A DNA stretch of 64,000 nucleotides from Sphingomonas folli (GTDB lineage: Bacteria; Pseudomonadota; Alphaproteobacteria; Sphingomonadales; Sphingomonadaceae), in contig NZ_JAHXZL010000014.1 in assembly GCF_019429525.1 (NCBI RefSeq), positions 97,499 to 161,498 on the forward strand, read 5' to 3'. The translations under genes and the position numbers were made by a program. Under the pieces are notes generated by a model, which was not told the origin of the DNA, did not search any database, and saw only the letters and a program-made list of their open reading frames with translations. Positions 43,269 to 55,502 of this stretch are shown here, in pieces. Position 1 is the stretch's first letter. The number at the start of each line of letters is the position of its first letter.

Positions 43269-44053
43269 GCACGGACGCGCCCGACGGCGGCGACCCCGCC
43301 GCCGAGCGCCACCGCCGGATCCTCGCGCTGGCGCGCGGCGCGGGCCGCGTGGAGGTCGACGAGCTCGCCGCGCGCTTCGAGGTCACCCCGCAGACGATCC
43401 GGCGCGACCTCAACGTCCTCGCGCGGCGCGCGCTGCTGTCGCGGGTCCATGGCGGGGCGATCGTCACCTCGGGCGTCGACAATCTCGCTTATGCCAAGCG
43501 GCGCGGCGTCGCGACCGGCGCCAAGGCCGCGATCGGCGCTGCCGCGGCCGCGCTGATCCCCGACGGCGCCTCGCTCTTCATCAACATCGGCACCACCACC
43601 GAGGCGGTCGCGGGGCAGTTGGTCGCGCATCGCGATCTGCTGGTGATCTCGAACAACCTCAACGTGATCGACCTGCTCGACGGGCATGACGGGATCGAGC
43701 TGGTGGTGGTCGGCGGTCAGGTCAGGCGCGGCGACCGCGCGGTGGTGGGCGCGCTGGCGATGCGCTTCATCGAGAGCTTCAAGGTCGATGTCGCGCTGAT
43801 CGGCGCCTCCGCGCTGGATCCCGACGGCAGCCTGCTCGACTTCGCCGCGGACGAGGTGCAGGTCACTCAGACGATCGCGCGCAACGCGCGCCAGGTGATC
43901 CTGGTGATCGACGCCTCCAAGATGGGCCGCGCCGCGCCGGTGCGCGTGGGGAAGCTCGACATGGTGGACTATCTGGTGACCGACCAGCCACTGCCGGAGG
44001 AGCTGCGACGCGCGTGCCGGGAGCACCGGGTGCAGGTGATCGAGGCGGGGTGA
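43265..44053 (+). CDS. glpR: Glycerol-3-phosphate regulon repressor GlpR
   Basis: A 262-residue DeoR-family protein. An N-terminal winged helix-turn-helix (RVEVDELAARFEVTPQTIRRDLNVL, SRVHGGA) is followed by the sugar-phosphate domain with NIGTTTEAVA, VISNNLNVID, VVGGQVRRGDRAVVG and DASKMGR. The GTG start at 43265 overlaps the glpD stop (GTGA). The gene context with glpD, glpK and glpF supports glycerol-3-phosphate as effector. It would bind the inverted repeat at 41676-41705. Confidence 0.93.
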   Translation: MSTDAPDGGDPAAERHRRILALARGAGRVEVDELAARFEVTPQTIRRDLNVLARRALLSRVHGGAIVTSGVDNLAYAKRRGVATGAKAAIGAAAAALIPDGASLFINIGTTTEAVAGQLVAHRDLLVISNNLNVIDLLDGHDGIELVVVGGQVRRGDRAVVGALAMRFIESFKVDVALIGASALDPDGSLLDFAADEVQVTQTIARNARQVILVIDASKMGRAAPVRVGKLDMVDYLVTDQPLPEELRRACREHRVQVIEAG

Positions 44054-44074
44054 GCCGAGGCTGGCGATCGGAGC

Positions 44075-44109
44075 GGCGTCATCCTCCCGTTCCCGGGTGA
44101 GGTGGCGCC
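44075..44109. terminator. Imperfect hairpin between convergent genes
   Basis: GGCGTCATCC at the left folds onto GGTGGCGCC at the right with G-U pairs and two mismatches. Its left arm resembles the family A repeat ends, so it may be a decayed copy that acts as a two-way terminator for glpR and the gene ending at 44117. Confidence 0.35.
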
Positions 44110-44116
44110 GGCCCGC

Positions 44117-44515
44117 TCACCGTCGCGCCGGCCCCTTCACATAGGGCACGAAGTCACCCAGCCGCAGGATCGGCCGCGGCACGCGCGAGAAACGGTCCAC
44201 GACGCGGATCTGGTCGTTGCGGCACAACTGGCCGCCGAACCGCTCGGTGACCAGCACGTCGTCCCAGCGCATCGTGTCGAGCCGGCCGATCGGCACGTTG
44301 ACCCAGATGCGTCGCCCGTTGCCGTACACGATCGCCTTGCCCGAGATGATCCGCTGCGAATCGTTGGTCGTCGGCGTGATGCAGCGCACCGCCGGCTCGG
44401 CGATGCGGCCCTTGAGCAACTCCGCCAGTTCGGCGTCGGGGGTCTTGCGCTTCGCCGTCGCCGGCGCCGCCGCGAGCAGCGCCACCATCGCGATCGCCAC
44501 GCCTGCCTTCAGCAT
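44117..44515 (-). CDS. Small secreted hypothetical protein
   Basis: A 132-residue protein with a signal peptide (MLKAGVAIAMVALLAAAPATA) and a mature region with CITPTTNDSQRIISGKAIVYG and RFGGQLCRNDQIRVVD. It has two cysteines that could form a disulfide. The sequence resembles small periplasmic proteins commonly left as hypothetical in sphingomonads, and I do not know a function. GAGG precedes ATG 44515 at a good distance; a GTG two codons upstream is too close to it. It diverges from mfd. Confidence 0.75.
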   Translation of the reverse strand: MLKAGVAIAMVALLAAAPATAKRKTPDAELAELLKGRIAEPAVRCITPTTNDSQRIISGKAIVYGNGRRIWVNVPIGRLDTMRWDDVLVTERFGGQLCRNDQIRVVDRFSRVPRPILRLGDFVPYVKGPARR

Positions 44516-44607
44516 CGTCACACCTCACGCGTCATCGCGATCACCACCTCGTGGGAACGCCGCCCTATCAGGCTCGTTCCGCCCCCTAACTTCAGGGGTT
44601 TAGCCGA

Positions 44608-47853
<3,246 letters not shown>

Positions 47854-47932
47854 GGGGAGCCTGCGGTGCGCCAACTCGTCTCGCGAGTGGCCCAACGGCC
47901 TCCGCCTCCTTCCCCACCCCCGCCCCATACCG

Positions 47933-48026
47933 GTCATTCCCGCGGAGGCGGGAATCCAGACACGCTGTCCTTGAGGCTCGAGGCGCAACAACGGCGTGTC
48001 TGGATCCCCGCCTTCGCGGGGATGAC
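47933..48026. repeat. Interspersed palindromic repeat, family A, two-hairpin form
   Basis: Each half has its own hairpin: CCCGC-GGAG-GCGGG and CCCCGC-CTT-CGCGGGG. The halves are inverted copies of each other (GTCATTCCCGC... and ...CGCGGGGATGAC), joined through GACACGC/GCGTGTC. It lies between mfd and fadL, which converge. Confidence 0.8.
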
Positions 48027-48076
48027 GAAAGGGTGGCGGGATTGGCGCCGGTCTGACCGCCGCCTCCCCCCTCCCC

Positions 48077-49378
48077 TCAGAACCGCACGCGCCCGCCCGC
48101 CGAGAACACCAGCGCGCGCGCGTCGGTGAGCGTGCCGTTGACCAACACCGGCGTCTGCGCCGCCGTCCCGGCATAGGCGGCCGTCGTGCGGTCGATCGTG
48201 GTGTCGGCGAAGTCGACGTAATTGCCCGCGAGGTCGAGCGAGAAGCTCGGCGTCACGTCGAAGGAGGCGCCCAGCGCGTAGTTCCAGCGGTTCGAATCGG
48301 GCACGCGCGCGTCGCGCTCGCCGTCGCGCGTCGGGGTCAGCGCGCGCTGCACGCCGCCGCGCAGCGTCAGCCGCGGCGACACCGCATAGTCGACGCCGCC
48401 GGCGTAGCTCCACGTGTTGCGGTAATTCTCGGGGAGCGCGGCGTTCACCGGCGCGCCGAGCCGGATCGCGTCGAACTTCTCCCAGGTGTAGCGGATCGTC
48501 TGCGCGTTGAGCGTCAGCGCCGGGGTCACGCGGAAGCGACCGCCGACGATCACCTGCGCGGGCGTGGAGAAGCTGGCGTCGACGCCGTTGATCTCGCGGT
48601 TGTTCGCCGCGAGCGGGCCGAGCAGGCCGCTGACGGTCAGGTCGCCCTTGAGATTGTGCTTGATCGACGACTTGTAGCTGACGCCGACGGTCGCCCAGTC
48701 GTTGTGCATCTGGAAGCCCGCGCTCCAACCCACGTCCCAGCCGCCGCCGGCGAGCTTCTGGCTGCCGTCGGGCAGCGCCGCGGCGAGATTGGGCAAAGCG
48801 TTGGTGAGGCTCGCCTCGGCGTGCTCGACGTTGGCGGCGCCGCCCACCCGCAGCCAGTCGGTCACCGCGACCGCGACCGAAGGCTGGATGTCGAAGGTGC
48901 GCAGATAGGTGCGGTCGGCGCTGTAGCGCGCCCAGCTGTCGCCGCTGTAGTCGGTGGTGAAGCTGTAGGGCGAGGTCACCGCGAGGCCGACCGCGATCCG
49001 GTCCGTCAGCGGCACCGCGACCGCGCCCGAGGGCAGCACGCCGTTGTTGATCGGGTCCTCGGAGGTGGAGTCGCCGCCGACCGGCGCGAAGGTGCCTCCG
49101 GGTCGGCGGATCAGCGTGCTGCTGTCGGTCACCTTGCCCTTTGGCAGGATCACCGAGGCGCTGACGGTGGCCTCGGCGCGCTCCTGCCCGCCGATCGCCG
49201 CCGGGTTCCACCATAGCGACGCCGCACCGGTGTCCGCCGCCTCGCCCGAGAAGGCGCGGCCCGCGGCGCGCGCGGCCTGCTCCTGCAGGTAGAAGGCCTG
49301 GGCGCGCGCGGCGCCGGCGCTCGCCAGACCGCCCGCGACGACGGTGAGCGACAGAGCGATCTTCTGGGACGGAGACAT
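48077..49378 (-). CDS. fadL: FadL/OmpP1/TodX-family outer-membrane transporter
   Basis: A 433-residue beta-barrel with a signal peptide (ASAGAARA) and the conserved N-terminal hatch sequence QAFYLQEQAARAAGRAFSG with WWNPAA. It ends with an aromatic residue (GGRVRF). FadL proteins bring long-chain fatty acids or other hydrophobic compounds across the outer membrane. It is upstream of beta-oxidation genes on the same strand, so fatty acids are the likely ligand. AGAGAGG precedes the ATG at 49378. Confidence 0.9.
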   Translation of the reverse strand: MSPSQKIALSLTVVAGGLASAGAARAQAFYLQEQAARAAGRAFSGEAADTGAASLWWNPAAIGGQERAEATVSASVILPKGKVTDSSTLIRRPGGTFAPVGGDSTSEDPINNGVLPSGAVAVPLTDRIAVGLAVTSPYSFTTDYSGDSWARYSADRTYLRTFDIQPSVAVAVTDWLRVGGAANVEHAEASLTNALPNLAAALPDGSQKLAGGGWDVGWSAGFQMHNDWATVGVSYKSSIKHNLKGDLTVSGLLGPLAANNREINGVDASFSTPAQVIVGGRFRVTPALTLNAQTIRYTWEKFDAIRLGAPVNAALPENYRNTWSYAGGVDYAVSPRLTLRGGVQRALTPTRDGERDARVPDSNRWNYALGASFDVTPSFSLDLAGNYVDFADTTIDRTTAAYAGTAAQTPVLVNGTLTDARALVFSAGGRVRF

Positions 49379-49491
49379 GTGCGACCTCTCTTATGTGACG
49401 TTTCTGTGATCTGCCTGCGGCCCGCGCGACTGAACGCGGGATGAAGGCAAGTGTCTGCTCGGGCAGCCGGACTCCGGCGACGAGCCGCCGT

Positions 49492-49511
49492 GTTCCCGCC
49501 CATGCGGGAAC
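49492..49511 (-). terminator. Perfect 8-bp hairpin after the beta-oxidation gene
   Basis: GTTCCCGC and GCGGGAAC flank a CCAT loop, 36 bp past the stop at 49548. It resembles one half of a family A element and lacks a T-run. Confidence 0.4.
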
Positions 49512-49547
49512 CCAGAGCCAAGCGGGAGAACGTCTCGCCCGCCCGAG

Positions 49548-51875
49548 CTAATTCCGCAGCGGCTTGCCGGTCATCAGCATCGACTCCACCCGGGCGTGGG
49601 TGCGCTCGTCGCGCGCGCTGGCCAGGAACGCCGCGCGCTCGAGCGTCAGCAGCTGCTCCTCGGTGACGGTGTCGACCAGGTCGGCGTCGCCCCCGGTGAG
49701 CACCTCGGCGAGCCGGCCCGCCACCACCACGTCATAGTCGGTGGCCACGCCCTTGCGGTGGAAGTCGGCGACCGCGCCCGCGATGCCGACGCGCCCGCTC
49801 TCGCCCGGCAGGCGGTAGACCGGCGGCTCGGGTGGCCGATAGCCGTCGACCAGCGCCAACGCGCGCGCCTTGGCGTCGGCGAGCAGCCGGTCGCGGTTCA
49901 TCGTCACGCCGTCGCTCGCGCGCAGGAAGCCCATCTCCTTGGCCTGCGCCGCGGACTTGGAGACCTGCGCGGTCGAGATCAGCTCGAACGCCCTCGTCAC
50001 CGCGGGCATCGGTCCCCTCGGCATCGTCGGCAGCTTGGCGAGCCGGTCGAGCAGTTCCCCGTGCCCGCCCCAGCCCGGCACCAGCCCGACGCCGCACTCG
50101 ACCAGCCCGACATAGCTCTCGGCATGCGCCTGCACCGCGTCCGAGTGGAGCAGCACCTCGCAGCCGCCCCCCAGCGCCAGCCCGGAGGGCGCGCTCACCA
50201 CCGGGAAGGGCGCGTATTTCAGCGCCTTGAACGCGCGCTGCCCGGCGGCCACCAGCTTCTCCACCTCGCCCCAGGCACCCGCCTTCACCGCGAACAGGGC
50301 GAGGCCGAGATTGGCGCCGGCCGAGAAGTTGCTGCCCTCGTTGTAGATCACCAGCGCCTTGAAGCGCCCCGGCACCAGCGCCACCGCCTGCTCGATCAGT
50401 GCGGCGACCTCGCCGTCGAGCGCGTTCATCTTGGCGGTGAACTCGAGGCACAGCACGCCGTCGCCGACGTCCCACAGGGCGGCCGAGGCGCTGGTCGCGA
50501 CCGGCGCCGAGCGGCGCTTGACGTCCTCGAGCAGCAGCACGCCCTCGCCGCGCACCACGTCGTGGTACGCGCCGTCGGTGCCGAGATACTGCCGCACCCC
50601 GTCCTCGACGCGGTAGAACGGCCGCTCGCCCGCGGTGTCGAGGATGGCGGGCACGGCGCGGCCCTCGGCGCGCAGCCGCTCCGCCAGCTCGCCCGGCCCG
50701 AGCCGATCGATCAGCTCGAACGGGCCGAACTTCCAATTGTAGCCGAGCTTCATCGCGTCATCGATCGCGACGACGTCGTCGGCCGCCTCGCCGACCAGCA
50801 TCGCCGCGTAGCTCAGCACGCTGCCGAGGATCGTCCAGGCATAGTCGCCGACCTTGCCCGGCACCGCGACGAGCGCGGCGAGGTCCTTCTCCGCCGCGGG
50901 CGGCAGTGCCGCGGGCTTCTGCTCGGCGCGGTACTCGCCCGAGGCGAGATCGATCGCCAGCTTGGCGCGGCTGCCGTCGGGCCGCTTGTCGAGCCGGTAG
51001 AAGCCGCCCTTGCCCTTGCGACCGGTATACCCCTCCGCGATCATGCGATCGACCAGCGGCAGCTCGCGCACCGTCGCGAAATACGCGTCGCCCGCAGGCA
51101 AGGTGGCCGACAGGCTCTTCGACAGCAGCGGCATCAGGTCGATCCCGACCAGGTCGATCAAGCCGAAGATGCCGGTCTTGGGCACGCCCATCGGGCGCCC
51201 GCCGATCCGGTCCGCCTCCTCCACCGTCAGCCCCTGGTCGAGCGCGGCGTTCACCGCGACCGCGAGCCAATAGGTGCCGATGCGGTTGGCGATGAAGCCC
51301 GGCGTGTCCTTGGCGCGGACGATGCGCTTGCCCATGAAGCGGTCGACGAACGCCTCGACCTTCTCCGCCACCGCCGCGTCGGTGTGCTCGCCGCGGACGA
51401 TCTCGACCAGCCGCATGTAGCGCGGCGGGTTGAAGAAATGGGTGATGAGGAAGTCGCGCTGGAACTGCTCGGAGCGTCCCTCGACGAGATGGCCGAGCGG
51501 GATCGTCGAGGTGTTCGACGACATCGCGGTGCCCGGGCGCTTGAGCTGCTCGAGCCGCGCGTAGAGCGCCTGCTTGATGTCGAGCCGCTCGACGATCGCC
51601 TCGACGATCCAGTCGCATTCGGCGACGCGGTCGAGATGGTCGTCGATGTTGCCGGTCTCGACCAGCCGCGCCGCGGCCGCGGACATGAACGCCGCGGGCT
51701 CGGTCTTGAGCATCTTCGCCACCGCGCCCTTGGCGACCGCGTCGCGGTCGGTCGCGTCCCTCGGCACGATGTCGAGCAGCAGCACGGGCACGCCCGCGTT
51801 GGCGACCTGCGCGGCGATGCCCGCGCCCATCACGCCCGCGCCGATCACGCAGACCTTCTTCACAGCCTCGCTCAT
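49548..51875 (-). CDS. 3-hydroxyacyl-CoA dehydrogenase/enoyl-CoA hydratase fusion (FadN-type order)
   Basis: A 775-residue beta-oxidation enzyme with dehydrogenase first and hydratase last, opposite to FadB. NAD motif VIGAGVMGAGIAAQ at the N-terminus, HFFNPPRYMRLVEIVRG with catalytic His, FIANRIGTYW, then a second 3HCDH domain, and from residue about 485 a crotonase fold (FKALVIYNEGSNFSAGANL, GLALGGGCEVLLHSDAVQAHAES) . This order is found in FadN-like proteins. Its start is 1 bp after the stop of the thiolase gene (TGACATG), so it forms an operon with fadA. Confidence 0.92.
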   Translation of the reverse strand: MSEAVKKVCVIGAGVMGAGIAAQVANAGVPVLLLDIVPRDATDRDAVAKGAVAKMLKTEPAAFMSAAAARLVETGNIDDHLDRVAECDWIVEAIVERLDIKQALYARLEQLKRPGTAMSSNTSTIPLGHLVEGRSEQFQRDFLITHFFNPPRYMRLVEIVRGEHTDAAVAEKVEAFVDRFMGKRIVRAKDTPGFIANRIGTYWLAVAVNAALDQGLTVEEADRIGGRPMGVPKTGIFGLIDLVGIDLMPLLSKSLSATLPAGDAYFATVRELPLVDRMIAEGYTGRKGKGGFYRLDKRPDGSRAKLAIDLASGEYRAEQKPAALPPAAEKDLAALVAVPGKVGDYAWTILGSVLSYAAMLVGEAADDVVAIDDAMKLGYNWKFGPFELIDRLGPGELAERLRAEGRAVPAILDTAGERPFYRVEDGVRQYLGTDGAYHDVVRGEGVLLLEDVKRRSAPVATSASAALWDVGDGVLCLEFTAKMNALDGEVAALIEQAVALVPGRFKALVIYNEGSNFSAGANLGLALFAVKAGAWGEVEKLVAAGQRAFKALKYAPFPVVSAPSGLALGGGCEVLLHSDAVQAHAESYVGLVECGVGLVPGWGGHGELLDRLAKLPTMPRGPMPAVTRAFELISTAQVSKSAAQAKEMGFLRASDGVTMNRDRLLADAKARALALVDGYRPPEPPVYRLPGESGRVGIAGAVADFHRKGVATDYDVVVAGRLAEVLTGGDADLVDTVTEEQLLTLERAAFLASARDERTHARVESMLMTGKPLRN

Positions 51876-51876
51876 G

Positions 51877-53013
51877 TCACGCGCGCTCCAGCACCGTGGC
51901 GATGCCCTGCCCGCCGCCGATACATTGCGTCGCCAGCGCGTAGCGGCCGCCCTCGCGCTCGAGCAGCGCCGCCGCCTTGCCGACGATGCGCGCGCCCGTC
52001 GCGCCGAGCGGGTGGCCGATCGCGATCGCGCCGCCGTCGAGGTTGATCGTCTCTTCTTTGAGCCCCATGTCGCGGATGCAGGCGATCGCCTGGCTGGCGA
52101 AAGCCTCGTTGATCTCGACCACGTCGAGGTCGCCCGCGGCGATGCCGGCGCGCTCCAGCGCCTTCTTCGAGGCGCCGATCGGCCCCAGCCCCATCGTCTC
52201 GGGCGCGCAGCCCGCGACACCGACCGACACGATCCGCGCCAGCACCTTGAGCCCGTGCTTGGTGGCGAACTCCTCCGAGGTGACCAGCACCGCGCTGGCG
52301 CCGTCGGTGAGCGGCGAGGAGGTCCCCGCGGTCACCGAGCCGTCGGCGCTGAAGGCGGGCTTGAGCCCGGCGAGCACCTCGGCGGTGGTCTCGGGGCGGA
52401 TGATGCCGTCCTGCGTTACCTCGCCCTTCTTCGTGCGGATCGGCACGATCTCCTCGGCGAGCCGGCCCTCGGCGCGCGCCGCGGCGGCCTTGCGCTGGCT
52501 CTTCACCGCGAACGCCTCCTGCTCGGCGCGGGTGATCTGATATTGCTGCGCGACGTTCTCGGCGGTCTGGCCCATCCCCATGTACGCGCCCGGGCTCTTG
52601 GCGGCGAGCTCGGGGCTGGGCAGCGGATTGTAGCCGCCCATCGGGATGCGGCTCATCGACTCGAGCCCGGCGCAGATGAACGCCTCGCCCGCGCCGATCT
52701 GGATCTGCCCCATGGCGATGTGGATCGCGCTCATCGACGAGCCGCAGAAGCGGTTCACCGTCATCCCGCCGACCGTCAACGGCAGGTCGGCGAGCAGCCC
52801 GACCAGCCGCGCGACGTTGAGCCCCTGCTCGCCCTCGGGGAAGGCGCAGCCCAGGATGATGTCCTCGATCGCGGCGGGGTCAACCTCGGTCTTCGCCAGC
52901 AGCCCGCGGATCACCTGCGCGGCGAGATCGTCCGGACGGACCCGCGCCAGCTCGCCCTTGCCCGCGAGCTGGAAGGGCGACCGGGCATAGCCGGCGATCA
53001 CGACGTTGCTCAT
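51877..53013 (-). CDS. fadA: Acetyl-CoA acyltransferase (3-ketoacyl-CoA thiolase)
   Basis: A 378-residue thiolase that cleaves 3-ketoacyl-CoA with CoA. The catalytic residues are Cys90 (NRFCGSSMSA), His334 (GHPLGATGAR) and Cys364 (CIGGGQG). It is slightly shorter than most thiolases but includes all motifs. The gene order thiolase then dehydrogenase/hydratase, with one base between, mirrors fadA-fadN pairs. It should act with that enzyme in the last two steps of beta-oxidation. Confidence 0.94.
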   Translation of the reverse strand: MSNVVIAGYARSPFQLAGKGELARVRPDDLAAQVIRGLLAKTEVDPAAIEDIILGCAFPEGEQGLNVARLVGLLADLPLTVGGMTVNRFCGSSMSAIHIAMGQIQIGAGEAFICAGLESMSRIPMGGYNPLPSPELAAKSPGAYMGMGQTAENVAQQYQITRAEQEAFAVKSQRKAAAARAEGRLAEEIVPIRTKKGEVTQDGIIRPETTAEVLAGLKPAFSADGSVTAGTSSPLTDGASAVLVTSEEFATKHGLKVLARIVSVGVAGCAPETMGLGPIGASKKALERAGIAAGDLDVVEINEAFASQAIACIRDMGLKEETINLDGGAIAIGHPLGATGARIVGKAAALLEREGGRYALATQCIGGGQGIATVLERA

Positions 53014-53193
53014 CTCATTCCTCTCGAGTCCGACTTCGTTGGATGCCGCTTACGTCAACGTCAATCATGGCTCAAGCGCGGATCGTGACGCAGGGGAGCG
53101 ATGATAGAAGAACTGCTGCGATGCCAAGCGCATCTGGACTCGCGCCACCGATCAGATAGCCTAGCCTGCGGACACCGATCCTGGGAGACGATC

Positions 53194-53787
53194 ATGTTCG
53201 CCATCGCCGACTCGGGCCCCTTCGCCGTGCTCGCGATCCGTGATTCGGCCCGCCCGGTGCCGACCTGGAAGACGATGTTCGGCTGGCCCGCCGACGACCC
53301 GCGCGCGCTGCCGCTGGCGGTGCGCTCGCGTGCCGAGCGCAAGATCTGGGCGGCCAAGGTCGACCAGGCGGTGTGCGCGACGCAGCGGCCGGTGCTGCTG
53401 ATCGCCGACGGGCTCGGCTGTGCCGCCAGCGCCTGGTGGGGGCGGCTCTCCCCCGCCGACTATGTCTCTCGAGTCGCGGGTGCGCTGCTGTTCGCGCCGC
53501 GCGGCGAGGAGACGGGGGCAGACGGCGATCCCGGCCTGTTCGCCTCGCCGGGCACGCCGCTGCCCTTCCCCTCGGTGGTGATCCAGCCGCAGCACGACGA
53601 GGCCGCCATCCGCGCGACGCTCGACGCCTGGGGCAGCACGCTCGTCGCGGGACGGCGAGCGCGCAGCGTCGCGGACGAGCGCGGCGCGTGGCAGCAGGCC
53701 CAGCGATTGTTCCTCCGCGTGACGCACCAGGTCGCCGCGCATGAGGTGGCGCGCGCCGAGGCGCTGATCGGGCGGCGGCAAGGGTAG
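53194..53787 (+). CDS. RBBP9/YdeN-like hydrolase-fold protein, probably inactive
   Basis: A 197-residue protein with the layout of the RBBP9-type serine hydrolases: RPVLLIADGLGCAASAWW corresponds to the nucleophile elbow and FPSVVIQPQHDE to the acid strand. The elbow, usually GHSLGC, reads ADGLGC here, so both the His and the Ser are replaced. The terminal GHIN His is also missing. It is most likely a binding or scaffolding pseudo-enzyme. GGGAG precedes ATG 53194. Confidence 0.7.
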   Translation: MFAIADSGPFAVLAIRDSARPVPTWKTMFGWPADDPRALPLAVRSRAERKIWAAKVDQAVCATQRPVLLIADGLGCAASAWWGRLSPADYVSRVAGALLFAPRGEETGADGDPGLFASPGTPLPFPSVVIQPQHDEAAIRATLDAWGSTLVAGRRARSVADERGAWQQAQRLFLRVTHQVAAHEVARAEALIGRRQG

Positions 53788-53857
53788 AAGGCGCCAGGAC
53801 CCCGGTAGGAGTGGGCGCTCTGCCCGCGCCCCTGCACAGGCAGGAGCACGGATCCTC

Positions 53858-54856
53858 TCACCGCCGCACGTCGAGCTCGCCGCCCAGGAACGCGTCGAGG
53901 TCGGCCTGGCGGAACAGTCCGGCGTCGCCCGGCAGCGAGTGTTTGAGCGCCGCGAGCGCCAGCCCGCTGCGCGCCGCCGCCTCCACTCCCTCGCCCCGCC
54001 GCAGCGCGTGGAGCACGCCCGCGGCGAAGGCGTCGCCGCCGCCGATCCGGTCGACGATGCCGGCAAGCACCACTTCCTCGCTCTCCACCGCGCCCTCGCG
54101 CGTGTCGATCCGCGCCGATAGGCGGTTGAGGTCGACGTGCTCGACGTGGCGCGCGGTCGAGGCGATCGTCCGGAGCGACGGGAAGGCCGCGAACGCCGCC
54201 TCGGCAGCACGGCGCGGATCGCCGGCGAGGTCGTCGCGGCCGAGCAGCAGCGCCACGTCACGATGGTTGCCGAACATCAGGTCGGCGTGGCGGACGATCT
54301 CGCCGAGGATCGCGCGCGGCTCGCCGTCCCAACGCGCCCACAGCTTGCCGCGCCAGTTGCCGTCGAACGACACCGCGATCCCGCGCATCGCCGCGGCCTC
54401 GGCAGCCGCCACCGCGCTTCGCGCCGGCACCGGGCCGAGCGCCGGAGTGATGCCCGAGAGGTGCAGCCGGTCGACGCCGGCGAGCAGCGAGTCCCAGTCC
54501 CACGCCTCCGCCGGCGCCTCGGCGAAGGCCGAGTAAGCGCGGTCGTACACCACCTCGGTCGCGCGCAGGCCCGCGCCGGTCGTGGCGAAATAGAGGCCGA
54601 TCCGCTCCCCACCGAGCGTGACTCGCGACACGTCGACGCCGTGCGCGCGCAAGGTGCGCAGCGCGGCGCGGCCCAGGTCGTTGTCGGGCACGCGGCTGGC
54701 GAACGCGACGTCGTGGCCGAGACAGGCGAGCTGGGTGACGACGTTCGCCTCGGCGCCCGCGACCCACACGTCCAGCCGCGGCGACTGGAGCAGCAGCTCG
54801 CGGCCGGGCGGCGACAGCCGCAGCATCACCTCGCCGAACGCCAGCAGCCTGCCCAT
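53858..54856 (-). CDS. kdgK: PfkB-family sugar kinase, probably 2-keto-3-deoxygluconate kinase
   Basis: A 332-residue ribokinase-fold enzyme. It has the KDG-kinase-like N-terminus LLAFGEVMLRLSPPG, GGAEANV-type substrate loop (VAGAEANVVTQLACLGHDVAF), FDGNWRGKLW, and the anion hole and catalytic Asp275 in DRIGGGDAFAAG. It should phosphorylate KDG for the Entner-Doudoroff pathway, although a related hexose substrate is possible. No kdgA lies in the window. AGGAG precedes ATG 54856. Confidence 0.8.
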   Translation of the reverse strand: MGRLLAFGEVMLRLSPPGRELLLQSPRLDVWVAGAEANVVTQLACLGHDVAFASRVPDNDLGRAALRTLRAHGVDVSRVTLGGERIGLYFATTGAGLRATEVVYDRAYSAFAEAPAEAWDWDSLLAGVDRLHLSGITPALGPVPARSAVAAAEAAAMRGIAVSFDGNWRGKLWARWDGEPRAILGEIVRHADLMFGNHRDVALLLGRDDLAGDPRRAAEAAFAAFPSLRTIASTARHVEHVDLNRLSARIDTREGAVESEEVVLAGIVDRIGGGDAFAAGVLHALRRGEGVEAAARSGLALAALKHSLPGDAGLFRQADLDAFLGGELDVRR

Positions 54857-54909
54857 GGCTCTCCTCTCCCCCGTGTCGCCGCCGTGTGTCGCGGCTGGGG
54901 GCGGCGGCG

Positions 54910-55323
54910 TCAACCGCGCGCGGCGCCGGGCTCCGCGACGAAACGAGCGATCACGTCCTTGGCGAGCCGTGCCGGGCGCTGCGTGGCGGCGTCGAGGCAA
55001 CACCACACGCTACTCACCTCGGCGACGATCTCCTCGCCGCGCTTGAACAGGGTGCTGAAGAAGGTGCGCGCGCCCTGCGCCTTCTCCGCGATCACCTCGG
55101 CGACGATCCCGTCCTCGAGAAAGGTCGGGCGGCGGTAGGTGATCTCATGCTTGAGCGCGACCCAGAGGTGCTGTGCCACCGCCTCGGGCGGCGCGACGCG
55201 CTCCCAATAGTCCATCACCGCGGCCTGAACCCACTTGAGATAGACCGCGTTGTTGACGTGGCCCATGAAGTCGATGTCCTCGTCCGCGACATGGACGGGA
55301 TATTCGTGCGCGTGCGCGGTCAT
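54910..55323 (-). CDS. Hotdog-fold acyl-CoA thioesterase (4HBT family)
   Basis: A 137-residue single hotdog domain. The signature is ADEDIDFMGHVNNAVYLKW near residue 13, with Asp (DEDID) in the catalytic position used by 4-hydroxybenzoyl-CoA thioesterases, and TYRRPTFLEDG. It hydrolyses an acyl-CoA of unknown chain length in the cytoplasm. It is encoded 53 bp upstream of the sugar kinase in the same direction, but a functional link is not evident. Confidence 0.9.
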   Translation of the reverse strand: MTAHAHEYPVHVADEDIDFMGHVNNAVYLKWVQAAVMDYWERVAPPEAVAQHLWVALKHEITYRRPTFLEDGIVAEVIAEKAQGARTFFSTLFKRGEEIVAEVSSVWCCLDAATQRPARLAKDVIARFVAEPGAARG

Positions 55324-55502
55324 GAGTCGGTCTTCCGGTGGCGAGCGGCCAGCCTAAGTGATCCCGCCGCGCCGCACAATGCGCTCGCCGACCCGCGCCG
55401 TGCGGGTATGGCTCAATGCTCGCGCGGAGGCGGGAGCCCAGGACATCGAGCGACCCGCTCACGACCCTGCGCGCCGGCCCACGGGGAGCACGGCCGCCTC
55501 GC

